From Streptomyces regalis (GTDB lineage Bacteria > Actinomycetota > Actinomycetes > Streptomycetales > Streptomycetaceae), in assembly GCF_001509475.1 (NCBI RefSeq), contig NZ_LLZG01000395.1, positions 1 to 44,176 on the forward strand: a DNA stretch of 44,176 bases, in the 5' to 3' direction. Every line of letters starts with the position of its first letter. The first letter of the stretch is position 1. The notes beneath the pieces are model-generated. The model was not told the origin of the DNA. It did not search any database and worked only from the letters and a program-made list of their open reading frames with translations. Below, one piece after another: positions 7,732 to 17,186 of the stretch. The position numbers and the translations under genes are program-made.

Positions 7732-9018
7732 GTGCCTGTATCCCGCAGAACCTTCGCTGCCGCCGCCGTCTGTGTCGTCCTGCCGCTGAGCGGCTGCGGC
7801 TCCGGCAGCGAAGGTGGTTCGAGTGACGCCTCGGGCAGGATCGAAGGTGACATCACCTTCCAGACCTGGAACCTGAGGGCGAACTTCAAGGACTACTTCG
7901 AGGGCCTGAACGCCGACTTCGAGAAGAAGTACCCCGGCACGAACGTCAAATGGATCGACCAGCCCGCCGAGGGCTACGCCGACAAGATCAGCGCGGACGC
8001 GGCCGGCGGCACCCTCCCGGACGTCGTCAACGTCTCGCCGGACCTGGTCGCCCCGCTCGCCAAGGCGGGACTCGCACTCGACCTGGACAAGGCGGCCGGG
8101 AAGTACAAGAAGGAGTATCTGCAGGGCGCCTGGGCCAGCCATCAGATACCGGGCATGACGGGCACGTACGCCTTCCCCTGGTACCTCAACACCGGCCCGC
8201 TCTTCTACAACAAGACCCTCTTCAAGGAGGCGGGACTCGACCCCGAGCAGCCGCCGAAGACGTACGACGAAGTCTTCGACGCCGCGCTGAAGATGGCGAA
8301 GGAGACCGACGGCAAGGTCGCCACCCTCGCCAACGTCCCCACCATCGAGGACTTCGGCCGCTACGGCGTCGAGCTGATGAACAAGGAAGGCACCGCCTTC
8401 ACCTTCAACGACACCAAGGGAGTCGAACTTCTCACCAAGTACAAGGAGTTGTACGACGCCAAGGCCCTCGACCCGCAGGCGCTGACCGCCACCCCCGAGT
8501 CGTCCGGCAAGAAGTTCCTCACCGGGGCCGTCGCCATGAACCCCGGCAGCGCACTCGACCTCGGCAACTTCAAGAAGCAGGCGCCCAACCTGTACAAGAA
8601 CATCGGGATCACCGACCAGATCACCAGCACCGGCCACGTCAACATGTACGTGATGGGCGTGATGGTCAACCCGCAGACCAAGCACACCCCCGCCGCGGTC
8701 GCCTTCGCGCACTACGTCACCGACGCCGAGCACCAGATGTCGTTCGCCAAGCAGGTCGCCATCTTCCCCAGCACCGCCGGATCCCTCGACGACCCGTACT
8801 TCACCAAGGAGGACGGCACCGACGAGACGCGGGTGCGGGTGGCCGCCGCCAAGTCACTGAAGAACGCGGTCAATTACACGCCCGTACTGTTCAGCGAGCA
8901 GATGAAGACCGAGCTGCGCAACGAGGTCGCCAAGGCGTTGCAGGGCAAGGAGAGCCCGAAGCAAGCTCTTGACAACGCTGTCGAGGCCTGCAACCGGCTC
9001 CTTCAGCAGCAGGGATAG
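7732..9018 (+). CDS. Tat-lipoprotein solute-binding protein of a CUT1 sugar ABC importer
   Basis: Extracellular receptor that hands an oligosaccharide to the permeases encoded next. The 428-residue protein has a Tat-type lipoprotein leader: SRRTF at 4-8 and lipobox LSGC with Cys22 as the lipidated residue. The mature part is a family-1 bacterial solute-binding fold (FQTWNLRANFKDYFEG, then TLPDVVNVSPDL and FPWYLNTGPLFYNK as the hinge region). GTG start with AAAGGAGG 10 bases upstream. Its gene is first in an operon with glycosidases for N-glycans, so a mannose-containing oligosaccharide with a reducing GlcNAc is the inferred ligand. The family alone does not define the ligand. Confidence 0.93.
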   Translation: MPVSRRTFAAAAVCVVLPLSGCGSGSEGGSSDASGRIEGDITFQTWNLRANFKDYFEGLNADFEKKYPGTNVKWIDQPAEGYADKISADAAGGTLPDVVNVSPDLVAPLAKAGLALDLDKAAGKYKKEYLQGAWASHQIPGMTGTYAFPWYLNTGPLFYNKTLFKEAGLDPEQPPKTYDEVFDAALKMAKETDGKVATLANVPTIEDFGRYGVELMNKEGTAFTFNDTKGVELLTKYKELYDAKALDPQALTATPESSGKKFLTGAVAMNPGSALDLGNFKKQAPNLYKNIGITDQITSTGHVNMYVMGVMVNPQTKHTPAAVAFAHYVTDAEHQMSFAKQVAIFPSTAGSLDDPYFTKEDGTDETRVRVAAAKSLKNAVNYTPVLFSEQMKTELRNEVAKALQGKESPKQALDNAVEACNRLLQQQG

Positions 9019-9024
9019 CGCGCG

Positions 9025-9918
9025 ATGGCCAGCTCGACCGTCTCCCGGGTGCGGCGCCAACTGCCGACCGGCCCCTGGCTGTTCGCCGCCCCGGGCCTGC
9101 TGATCACCGGCGCCTTCATCCTGTACCCGTTCGTCTCCACCGTGGTCAACGCCTTCACCGACCGCCGCACCTTGATCCCGGGCGAGTTCGTGGGCCTGGC
9201 CAACTTCCGCGAACTGCTCGGCGACGACATGTTCTGGATCGGCCTGCGCAACAGCACGCTGTACGTCGTCGGAGTCGTGCCCGCGCTCGTGATCCTGCCG
9301 CTGCTGCTCGCGCTGCTGGTGCAGAAGAACATCCCCGGCATCACCTTCTTCCGGTCCGCCTTCTACACCCCGGTCGTCGCCTCGATCGTGGTCGTCGGGC
9401 TGATCTGGGTCTGGCTTCTCGACGAGCGGGGCCTGGTGAACTCGCTCCTGGAGACGATCGGGGTCGGCCGCGTCGGCTTCCTCAGCGACCAGTGGCTGCT
9501 CCTGCTGAGCGCCATGGCCGTGACGGTCTGGAAGGGCCTCGGCTACTACATGATCATTTACCTGGCCGCGCTCGCCAATGTGCCGCGCGAGCTGCACGAG
9601 GCGGCGGCCGTGGACGGCGCCGGCGCGATCCGCCGCTTCCTCACGGTCACCGTGCCCGCGGTCCGCTCCACCATGGTCCTGGTCGGGGCCCTGTCGTCGG
9701 TCGCCGCGTTCAAGGTGTTCTCCGAGGTGTACCTGATGGCCGGCCCGAGCGGTGGCCCGGCCGGCGAGGACACCACCCTCGTCATGCTCGTCCAGCGCAC
9801 CGGCACCGGCCTGACCGGCCGCGTCGGCTACGCCTCGGCCATCTCGGTCGTCGTCTTCGTCGTCACCGTCGCCCTGATGCTGCTCGTGCTGCGCGCGGAC
9901 CGGAGGGACGAGTCATGA
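9025..9918 (+). CDS. CUT1 sugar ABC importer permease (MalF-like)
   Basis: Integral membrane subunit of the importer, 297 residues with six predicted membrane segments. The first lies at about 20-40 (WLFAAPGLLITGAFILYP). The ATPase-docking EAA loop is seen as HEAAAVDGAGAIRRFL, near residue 190. It starts 6 bases after the binding-protein stop and overlaps the next permease by four bases (ATGA at 9915), indicating translational coupling. No ATPase gene follows in the operon, so the permease pair must borrow one, most likely the shared MsiK-type ATPase known for Streptomyces sugar importers. Confidence 0.93.
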   Translation: MASSTVSRVRRQLPTGPWLFAAPGLLITGAFILYPFVSTVVNAFTDRRTLIPGEFVGLANFRELLGDDMFWIGLRNSTLYVVGVVPALVILPLLLALLVQKNIPGITFFRSAFYTPVVASIVVVGLIWVWLLDERGLVNSLLETIGVGRVGFLSDQWLLLLSAMAVTVWKGLGYYMIIYLAALANVPRELHEAAAVDGAGAIRRFLTVTVPAVRSTMVLVGALSSVAAFKVFSEVYLMAGPSGGPAGEDTTLVMLVQRTGTGLTGRVGYASAISVVVFVVTVALMLLVLRADRRDES

Positions 9919-10823
9919 GCGTCATGGAGAAGGTACGGCAAACGACCGCCAAGCCGACCACCGCACGCGAACCCCGCGTCACCGACGAACACGGCCGCCG
10001 CATCCGCGTCTGGGAACTCGCCCTGCGCTACCTGCTCCTGCTCGCCGTCCTCGCCCTCACCGTCGGCCCGTTCCTCTGGCAGCTGTCGACCTCCCTCAAG
10101 GGCCCCACCGAGGACATCTTCAGCTCCCCGCCGAAGTTCCTCCCGAGCGACCCGACGCTCCACAACTACAAGCGCGTCGCCGACACCATCCCCGTCTGGG
10201 ACTACGCCCTCAACTCGCTGAAGGTCGCCACCGCCAACGTCGTCACCAACTGCGTCGGCGCCGCACTCGCGGGCTACGCCCTCGCCCGGCTGCGCTACCG
10301 GGGCCGCCGCGTGGCCACCCTCGTCTTCATCCTCGCGATGCTCGTGCCCGTGGAAGGCATCATCATCGCCCAGTTCACGACCATGCGGGAGCTCGGCCTC
10401 AACAACACCCTCGTCGGCGTCGTCCTGCCCGGCAGCATCAGCGCCCTGAACGTCCTGCTGATGCGCAACGCCTTCCTCAACCTGCCGTACGAGATCGAGG
10501 AAGCGGCCTATGTCGACGGCGCCAACGTCTGGCAGCGGTTCCTGCGGATCGCGCTGCCGTCCGTGAAGGGGACCGTCGCCGTCGTCGCGATCTTCGCCTT
10601 CATGGGCGCCTGGGACGACTTCCTGTGGCCGCTGATCGTGCTGAGCGACCCGTCCAAGTTCACGCTGACCATCGGCCTCAACTATCTGCACGGCACCTTC
10701 GCGGGCGACGAACGCCTCGTCGCCGCCGGCACGATCATCGCCGTCGCGCCGCTGATCGCCCTGTTCGCCTGTCTCCAGCGGTACTTCTTCCGCGGTGTCG
10801 GCGAGGGCGCCGTCAAGGGCTGA
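9915..10823 (+). CDS. CUT1 sugar ABC importer permease (MalG-like)
   Basis: Second membrane subunit, 302 residues. A hydrophilic N-terminus of about 35 residues precedes six membrane segments (first: LALRYLLLLAVLALTVGPF). The EAA motif reads EEAAYVDGANVWQRF, near residue 195. The ATG overlaps the preceding stop as ATGA. A longer upstream open frame exists, but it runs through the preceding gene in another frame and is not credible. Pairs with the 9025 permease to form the channel. The next gene begins 29 bases on. Confidence 0.93.
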   Translation: MSVMEKVRQTTAKPTTAREPRVTDEHGRRIRVWELALRYLLLLAVLALTVGPFLWQLSTSLKGPTEDIFSSPPKFLPSDPTLHNYKRVADTIPVWDYALNSLKVATANVVTNCVGAALAGYALARLRYRGRRVATLVFILAMLVPVEGIIIAQFTTMRELGLNNTLVGVVLPGSISALNVLLMRNAFLNLPYEIEEAAYVDGANVWQRFLRIALPSVKGTVAVVAIFAFMGAWDDFLWPLIVLSDPSKFTLTIGLNYLHGTFAGDERLVAAGTIIAVAPLIALFACLQRYFFRGVGEGAVKG

Positions 10824-10852
10824 CCTCCCGTACCCCCATCACAAGGACACGC

Positions 10853-12109
10853 ATGCCTTCTGCCGTGCGCTTCGGCGTCAACTACACCCCGAGCGACGGG
10901 TGGTTCCACCACTGGCTCGACTTCGACCTCGACTCCGTACGCGCCGACCTCGACTCCATCGCGGCGCTGGGCCTCGACCACATCCGGGTCTTCCCGCTGT
11001 GGCCGTACTTCCAGCCGAACCGCACACGGATCCGCCCCAGGGCCGTCGACCAGCTGTGCCTGCTCGTCGACGCCGCCGCCGAACGCGGCCTCGACGTCAA
11101 CGTGGACGGCCTGCAAGGCCACTTGAGCAGCTTCGACTTCCTCCCGGCCTGGACCCGGACCTGGCATCGCCGCAACCTCTTCACCGACCCCGACGTCCTC
11201 GACGGCCAGGCCGCCTATCTGCGCACCCTCGCCGCCGCCCTCGCCGACCGGCCCAACTTCCTCGGCATGACGCTGGGCAACGAGGTCAACCAGTTCTCGG
11301 CGGGTCCGCATCCCGACCCCGACCGGGCGACCGAGGACGAGATCGACCGCTGGCTCACGCGCATGCTCGCCGCCTGCGAGGAGGGCGCCCCCGGACGGCT
11401 GCACCTGCACGCCGAGTACGACGCCACCTGGTACCAGGACGACCAGCCGTTCACGCCGGCCCAGGCCGCCCGCCGCGGCGCCGTCACGGCCGTGCACTCC
11501 TGGGTCTTCAACGGCACCGCCCAGCGCCACGGCCGTACCTCCGTGCCGAGCGAGCACCACGCCGCGTACCTCGTCGAGCTGAGCAAGGCCTGGGCCGACG
11601 ACCCCCACCGCCCCGTCTGGCTCCAGGAGGTCGGCGCGCCCGCCCCCCTGGTCCCGCCCGAGCACGCCGCCGCCTTCACCGAGGCGACCGTCGCGGGCGC
11701 CCTGGACTGCCCCGACCTGTGGGGCATCACCTGGTGGTGCTCCCACGACGTGTCCCGAGAACTGGCCGACTTCCCCGAACTCGAATACGGGCTCGGCCTG
11801 TTGACCAACGACCGCAAGCCGAAGGAGACCGCTCGGGTGCTGGAGCGGGCGGCACAGGAGCCGCCGCGGACGCCCGCGCCCCGTACGACGGCGCTGATCG
11901 TCCCCGCCGATCCGTCCACCCGTTCGCTCTGCGCGCCGGGCGGCGCGGTCTTCGACGCCTATTTCCGGCTGGTCGCCGACGGCGTCCGCCCCACCACCGT
12001 CCTCGACGTGCGTGCCGCCGACCAGGACCACCTCTGCGCGCGCGGCATCACCGAAGTCGTAGCTCCCGATCAGGTACTCCCCAGCCCCCAAGGAGGCACC
12101 CGCTCGTGA
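10853..12109 (+). CDS. Cytoplasmic GH5 glycosidase, GH5_18-like beta-mannosidase
   Basis: Predicted to cut the beta-1,4 bond of Man-GlcNAc, the last bond of the N-glycan core after alpha-mannose removal. The 418-residue protein is a GH5/clan-A barrel: acid/base E144 in TLGNEVNQF and nucleophile E259 in PVWLQEVGAP. A small C-terminal domain (about 335-418) follows the barrel. No signal peptide. Start at ATG 10853 with AAGGA upstream. The subfamily call rests on the barrel style (FGVNYTP...GWFHHWLDFD at the N-terminus) and on context with GH85 and GH38, as in the N-glycan cluster of Bifidobacterium longum where GH5_18 acts as beta-mannosidase. Other GH5 activities are possible. Its stop overlaps the GH85 start (GTGA). 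Confidence 0.8.
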   Translation: MPSAVRFGVNYTPSDGWFHHWLDFDLDSVRADLDSIAALGLDHIRVFPLWPYFQPNRTRIRPRAVDQLCLLVDAAAERGLDVNVDGLQGHLSSFDFLPAWTRTWHRRNLFTDPDVLDGQAAYLRTLAAALADRPNFLGMTLGNEVNQFSAGPHPDPDRATEDEIDRWLTRMLAACEEGAPGRLHLHAEYDATWYQDDQPFTPAQAARRGAVTAVHSWVFNGTAQRHGRTSVPSEHHAAYLVELSKAWADDPHRPVWLQEVGAPAPLVPPEHAAAFTEATVAGALDCPDLWGITWWCSHDVSRELADFPELEYGLGLLTNDRKPKETARVLERAAQEPPRTPAPRTTALIVPADPSTRSLCAPGGAVFDAYFRLVADGVRPTTVLDVRAADQDHLCARGITEVVAPDQVLPSPQGGTRS

Positions 12110-14106
12110 ACCCCACCAGACGCACCGTCCTCCTCGCCGGCGCCACGGCAGCACTGCTGCCCGCACTGTCGGCGCAAGCCGCTCCCAAGGCCGCCGCCCT
12201 CCAGCCGTACGCCTCCTACTGGTACCCCGACTCCCTGCCCTCCGGCACGCCGGGCACCGGCATCACCTGGCGCAGCCTGAAGTCCTGGTGCCCGGCCGAC
12301 GACGCGGACCTCGCCTTCAACGCGTCGACCGTGCCGCTCGCCGCACGTTTCACCCCGACCCCGGCGAACCCCACCGCCCGCGCGGACCAGGCCCGCATCC
12401 AGTCCCTGGTGTCCTTCGGACCCACCGCCGGCAACCCCTCCCAGGGCTCGGCCACCGCCGACTACTACGCCCTCACACACTGGGCGTACACCGACGAGCT
12501 GGTCTTCTGGGGCGGCTCGTCGGGGGAGGGGCTGATTCTCGCGCCGAACGCGCCGATCGTCGACGCCGCCCACCGGCACGGTGTGCCCGTCCTCGGCAAC
12601 ATCTTCCTGCCGCCCGTCGCCTACGGCGGTCAGTTGCAGTGGACGCGTGACCTGGTGCAGAAGGACGCTGCCGGGCGGTATCCGCTGGCCGAGCGGCTGG
12701 TCGCGGTCGCGGCGGCGTACGGCTTCGACGGGTGGTTCGTCAACGCCGAGACGAGCGGCGGGAACACCTCGCTGGGCGCGGACATGCTGGGCTTCCTGCG
12801 CGAGCTGAAGGCGCTCGCCAGGGCCAAGGGGCAGCGGGTGACCTGGTACGACTCGATGACCGTGAACGGGAGCGTGAGCTGGCAGGGGGCGCTCAACTCC
12901 CAGAACGAGGCGTTCTTCCAGGCTGCCGACGACATGTTCGTCGACTTCCGGTGGACGGCGGCGAAGCTCGCGTCGTCGGGGGAGCGGGCCGCGCAACTGG
13001 GCCGTAGTCGCTACGAGTTGTGGGCGGGTGCCGACGTCGAGGCGAACGGCTGGAACGCGTCCGTGAACTGGGACGCCATCGTGCCGCGCGACAAGGCGCA
13101 CGTCGTGTCGGTCGGCTTCTACCGGCCCGAGTGGACGCGCAACCACCTGCCGGCGGACGGGCGGACCCCGGGGGACTTCCACGCAGCCGACGACCGGTTC
13201 TGGACCGGGCGGTCACTGGATCCCTCGCACCCGGACGGCACGGACAGCTGGCGGGCGCCGGCCGTGTCCGTCGCCGACCGCTCGACGGTCACCTCCATGC
13301 CGTTCGCGAGCGTGTTCAACACCGGGCACGGGCTGCGGTGGTACGAGGACGGGGAGGTGACGTCGGACGCGCCCTGGAACCATCTGGGCCTGCAGGACCG
13401 GCTGCCGTCACGTCGGTGGGTCGTGCACACCGAGGGACAGCGGCCCGCCGTGACCTTCGACTTCGCGGACGCGTGGCGCGGTGGGAGCAGTGTGCTCGTC
13501 GACGGTGAGCTGGACGGGCCCGCGGTGGTGGAGGTGTATGCGACACGGCTGCCGGTCACCGCGGACACGGTCGTCGAGCTGATCCACCGGACCGACGCGG
13601 GGAGCGTGAACGTCGAGTTGGCCGTCGCCACCGCCGAGCCCACCGCCCCGGGGGCCACACCGCCCTACACGTACATCCCTGTGACCACGGCCGACAGCTG
13701 GCAGACCTCGGCCGTACGGCTTGCAGGCCTGTCCGGCACCGTGCACGCGATCGGCGTCCGGCTCACCCCGGTCGACGGTGGACCCGTGCGGTGGCGGCTC
13801 GGCGGTCTCGCGGTGCGCGACGCCACGCACACGCCCGCCGCGCCCACCGCCCTCCGCGTCACCGCGGCCTCCGGTGGTGACTTCCGCTTCGCCTGGAACC
13901 AGGCCCCAGGCGACGTACGCCACCACACCCTCCACCGCCTCCTCCCCGACGGCACCCGTCGCTTCCTCGGCGGCACCTGTCAGCGCGCGTTCTTCGCCGG
14001 TGGCCTGCGACCCGAACAGGGCGAGGCGGAGGCACGGTTCGAACTGCGCGCCGTAGGGGAGCTCTACACCACGTCGGCCCCCGCGACCGTCACCCACCGC
14101 TGGTAG
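12106..14106 (+). CDS. Secreted GH85 endo-beta-N-acetylglucosaminidase
   Basis: Cuts the chitobiose core of N-glycans, releasing the oligosaccharide with one GlcNAc and leaving one GlcNAc on the protein. The 666-residue protein has a Tat-like leader (TRRTVLLAG, cleavage near AQA at 26). The GH85 barrel covers about 30-340. The catalytic Asn/Glu pair is N213 and E215 in GWFVNAETS: Glu as acid/base, Asn steering the acetamido group into an oxazoline. Downstream are beta-sandwich domains (about 400-570) and a fibronectin/Ig-like C-terminal domain. GTG start with AAGGAGG 9 bases upstream, overlapping the previous stop. As the only clear N-glycan-specific endo-enzyme in the window it defines the likely substrate of the operon. 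Confidence 0.92.
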   Translation: MNPTRRTVLLAGATAALLPALSAQAAPKAAALQPYASYWYPDSLPSGTPGTGITWRSLKSWCPADDADLAFNASTVPLAARFTPTPANPTARADQARIQSLVSFGPTAGNPSQGSATADYYALTHWAYTDELVFWGGSSGEGLILAPNAPIVDAAHRHGVPVLGNIFLPPVAYGGQLQWTRDLVQKDAAGRYPLAERLVAVAAAYGFDGWFVNAETSGGNTSLGADMLGFLRELKALARAKGQRVTWYDSMTVNGSVSWQGALNSQNEAFFQAADDMFVDFRWTAAKLASSGERAAQLGRSRYELWAGADVEANGWNASVNWDAIVPRDKAHVVSVGFYRPEWTRNHLPADGRTPGDFHAADDRFWTGRSLDPSHPDGTDSWRAPAVSVADRSTVTSMPFASVFNTGHGLRWYEDGEVTSDAPWNHLGLQDRLPSRRWVVHTEGQRPAVTFDFADAWRGGSSVLVDGELDGPAVVEVYATRLPVTADTVVELIHRTDAGSVNVELAVATAEPTAPGATPPYTYIPVTTADSWQTSAVRLAGLSGTVHAIGVRLTPVDGGPVRWRLGGLAVRDATHTPAAPTALRVTAASGGDFRFAWNQAPGDVRHHTLHRLLPDGTRRFLGGTCQRAFFAGGLRPEQGEAEARFELRAVGELYTTSAPATVTHRW

Positions 14107-14153
14107 CCACCCGCCGGTAAGCAACCGCCCGGACGACCTACGGAGCACCCCGC

Positions 14154-17100
14154 ATGCATGACGACCGCAGCCTGGTCGAAGCCCGTCTCAAGCGCGTCCT
14201 CGACGAGCGCATCCGCCCCGCCGTGTACCCCGAGTCCGTGCCGCTGGACGTGGCGGTGTGGCATGCGCCCGGCGAGCCGGTACCGGTCGCCGAGGGACTC
14301 GCGGCCGAGCCCGAGCCGATCGAGGTGGGCGCACGCTGGGGTGCTCCCTGGGGCACCAGTTGGTTCCGGGTCACCGGGACCGTGCCCGAGGCGTGGGCCG
14401 GGAAGACGGTCGAGGCCCTCCTCGACCTCGGGTTCGACGAGAACATGCCCGGCTTCCAGTGCGAGGGCCTGGTCTACCGGCCCGACGGCACCCCGGTGAA
14501 GGGGCTCAACCCGCGCAACCAGTGGGTGCGTATCGGCGCCCCGGTGGCGGGCGGCGAGGAGGTGCGGCTGCACATCGAGGCCGCCTCCAACCCCGTCATC
14601 CTCGACTACCATCCCTTCCTGCCCACGCAGCTCGGCGACAAGGAGACCGCCGGCAGCGAACCCCAGTACACGCTCACCCGCATGGACCTCGCCGTCCTCG
14701 ACGAGGACGTCTGGCAGCTGGTCATCGACCTGGAGGTGCTCGGCGAGCTGATGGCCGAGCTGCCGGTGGAGTCGGCGCGGCGCTGGGAGATCCTGCGGGC
14801 GGTGGAGAAGGCGCTGGACGCGGTCGACCTCCAGGACGTGGGGGGCACCGCGGCGCGGGCGCGGGAGCGGCTGGCCGATGTGCTGGCCACCCCCGCCGTA
14901 CCGTCCGCCCACCGCATCAGCGCCGTCGGGCACGCGCACATCGACTCGGCGTGGCTGTGGCCGCTGCGGGAGACGGTGCGCAAGGTGGCCCGGACGACCT
15001 CCAACATGACCGCGCTCATCGAGGACGAGCCCGACTTCGTCTTCGCCATGTCGCAGGCCCAGCAGTGGGCGTGGGTGAAGGAGCACCGGCCCGAGGTGTG
15101 GGCGCGGGTGAAGAAGGCGGTGGCGGACGGGCGGTTCGTGCCGGCCGGCGGGATGTGGGTGGAGTCGGACACCAACATGCCGGGCTCGGAGGCGATGGCC
15201 CGTCAGTTCGTGCACGGCAAACGGTTCTTCCTGGACGAGTTCGGCATCGAGAACGACGAGGCCTGGCTGCCGGACACCTTCGGCTTCGCCGCGGGGCTGC
15301 CCCAGATCATCAAGGCCGCGGGCTCCAAGTGGCTGCTGACGCAGAAGATCTCGTGGTCGCAGACCAACAAGTTCCCGCACCACACCTTCCAGTGGGAGGG
15401 CATCGACGGCACCCGGATCTTCACCCACTTCCCGCCCGTCGACACCTACAACTGCTCCATGAAGGGCAGCGAGATCGCCCACGCGGCCCGCAACTTCAAG
15501 GACAAGGGGGCTGCCCGGCACTCCCTCGCCCCCACCGGCTGGGGCGACGGAGGCGGCGGCACGACGCGGGAGATGGTCGCCAAGGCGGCCCGGCTGCGCA
15601 GCCTGGAAGGCTCGGCGACCGTCACCTGGGAGACCCCGGCGGAGTTCTTCGCGAAGGCCGAGGCCGAGTACCCCGACGCGCCCGTCTGGGTCGGCGAGCT
15701 CTACCTCGAACTCCACCGCGCCACGCTCACCAGCCAGGCGAAGACCAAGCAGGGCAACCGCCGCAGCGAACACCTCCTGCGCGAGGCCGAACTGTGGGCT
15801 GCGACGGCCGCCGTACGCACCGGATTCCCTTATCCGTACGAGGAGTTGGACCGAATCTGGAAGACGGTGCTGCTGCACCAGTTCCACGACATCCTGCCGG
15901 GGTCGTCCATCGCGTGGGTGCACCGCGAGGCGCGTGCGACGTACGAGCGTCTCGCAGGCGGGCTGAACGCGATCATCGAGTCCGCCCAGCGGGCCCTGGC
16001 GGGCGAGGGTGAGACCGAGCTCGTCTTCAACGGGGCTCCGCACCCGCGCGACGGGGTACCGGCGGGCGGCGCGCGAACCCCGCTGACCGAGGGCCGGACG
16101 GCACTGACGGCACTGACGGCACGGCAGGGCGGCGGGTTCGTCCTCGACAACGGCCTTCTGCGCATCGAGATCGACGCGCAGGGCCTGGTCGTCTCGGCGT
16201 TCGACATCGAGGCCGATCGCGAGACCGTCGCCCCGGGCCGCGCCGCCGGCCTCCTCCAACTCCACCCGGACTTCCCGAACATGTGGGACGCCTGGGACGT
16301 CGACGAGTTCTACCGCAGCACGGTCACCGACCTGACCGGGGCGGACGAGGTCACCCCCGGCGACGACGAGGGGGCGGTGCGGATCGTCCGGTCCTTCGGC
16401 GCCTCCCGCGTCACCCAGGTGCTGTCGCTCGCGCCGGGGGAGCGGCGGCTGCTGCTGGACACCGAGGTCGACTGGCACGAGACGGAGAAGTTCCTGAAGC
16501 TGGCCTTCCCGCTCGACCTGCACGCCGAACGGTACGCGTCGGAGACCCAGTTCGGGCACTTCTTCCGCCCCACGCACACCAACACCAGCTGGGAGGCGGC
16601 CAAGTTCGAGGCCTGCAACCACCGTTTCGTCCACCTGGAGGAGCCGGGCTGGGGCGTCGCCGTCGTCAACGACTCGACGTACGGCCACGACGTGACCCGC
16701 ACGGTCCGCACCGACGGCGACCGCGGTACGACCACCACGGTGCGCGTCTCCCTCCTGCGCGCCCCGCGCTTCCCCGACCCCGAGACCGACCAGGGCGTCC
16801 ACCGCTTCCGGCACGCCCTGGTGCCGGGCGCGGGCATCGGCGACGCGGTACGCGAGGGCTGGCGGATCAACCTGCCGGAGCGGTCGGTGAGCGGCGCGCG
16901 GGAGGTGGCGCCCCTGGCGACGGTGGACCGGGAGGCCGTCGTGATCACGGCCGTCAAGCTGGCCGACGACGGCAGCGGAGACGTCGTGGTGCGCCTGCAC
17001 GAGGCCCAGGGCGGCCGGGTACGGGCCACGCTCGCGGCGGACTTCGAGGTCACGGACGTCACGGCGACGGACCTGCTGGAACGCCCGCTGCCCGAGGCAC

Positions 17101-17186
17101 CGTCATGCGACGGCGCGCGCGTCGCTCTGCGCCTACGGCCCTTCGAACTGGTGACGTTGCGACTGCGCCGGGCGCCGGTCCACTGA
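14154..17186 (+). CDS. Cytoplasmic GH38 alpha-mannosidase
   Basis: Zinc-dependent retaining exo-alpha-mannosidase that strips mannose from imported N-glycan fragments. The 1010-residue length fits the long bacterial GH38 type: N-terminal beta domain (1-250), catalytic barrel (about 255-540), helical mid domain and C-terminal beta domains. Predicted zinc ligands are H262 and D264 in GHAHIDSAW, D374 in WLPDTFGF, which is also the nucleophile, and H578 in HQFHDILPG. No signal peptide, so it acts inside the cell. ATG 14154 has GGAG 9 bases upstream; 47 bases separate it from GH85. It is probably the last gene of the LacI-controlled operon. Confidence 0.94.
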   Translation: MHDDRSLVEARLKRVLDERIRPAVYPESVPLDVAVWHAPGEPVPVAEGLAAEPEPIEVGARWGAPWGTSWFRVTGTVPEAWAGKTVEALLDLGFDENMPGFQCEGLVYRPDGTPVKGLNPRNQWVRIGAPVAGGEEVRLHIEAASNPVILDYHPFLPTQLGDKETAGSEPQYTLTRMDLAVLDEDVWQLVIDLEVLGELMAELPVESARRWEILRAVEKALDAVDLQDVGGTAARARERLADVLATPAVPSAHRISAVGHAHIDSAWLWPLRETVRKVARTTSNMTALIEDEPDFVFAMSQAQQWAWVKEHRPEVWARVKKAVADGRFVPAGGMWVESDTNMPGSEAMARQFVHGKRFFLDEFGIENDEAWLPDTFGFAAGLPQIIKAAGSKWLLTQKISWSQTNKFPHHTFQWEGIDGTRIFTHFPPVDTYNCSMKGSEIAHAARNFKDKGAARHSLAPTGWGDGGGGTTREMVAKAARLRSLEGSATVTWETPAEFFAKAEAEYPDAPVWVGELYLELHRATLTSQAKTKQGNRRSEHLLREAELWAATAAVRTGFPYPYEELDRIWKTVLLHQFHDILPGSSIAWVHREARATYERLAGGLNAIIESAQRALAGEGETELVFNGAPHPRDGVPAGGARTPLTEGRTALTALTARQGGGFVLDNGLLRIEIDAQGLVVSAFDIEADRETVAPGRAAGLLQLHPDFPNMWDAWDVDEFYRSTVTDLTGADEVTPGDDEGAVRIVRSFGASRVTQVLSLAPGERRLLLDTEVDWHETEKFLKLAFPLDLHAERYASETQFGHFFRPTHTNTSWEAAKFEACNHRFVHLEEPGWGVAVVNDSTYGHDVTRTVRTDGDRGTTTTVRVSLLRAPRFPDPETDQGVHRFRHALVPGAGIGDAVREGWRINLPERSVSGAREVAPLATVDREAVVITAVKLADDGSGDVVVRLHEAQGGRVRATLAADFEVTDVTATDLLERPLPEAPSCDGARVALRLRPFELVTLRLRRAPVH

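Noticed and set aside
9492..9914. N-terminal extension of the second CUT1 permease
   Set aside because: The extension reads through the first permease in another frame as Arg/His-rich sequence; the ATGA overlap at 9915 gives a normal-length permease.
14064..17000. A 978-codon open frame on the minus strand opposite the GH38 gene
   Set aside because: It is a mirror frame produced by high third-position GC; its translation is low-complexity Arg/Gly/Val/His sequence with no motifs, while the plus strand has all GH38 catalytic residues.
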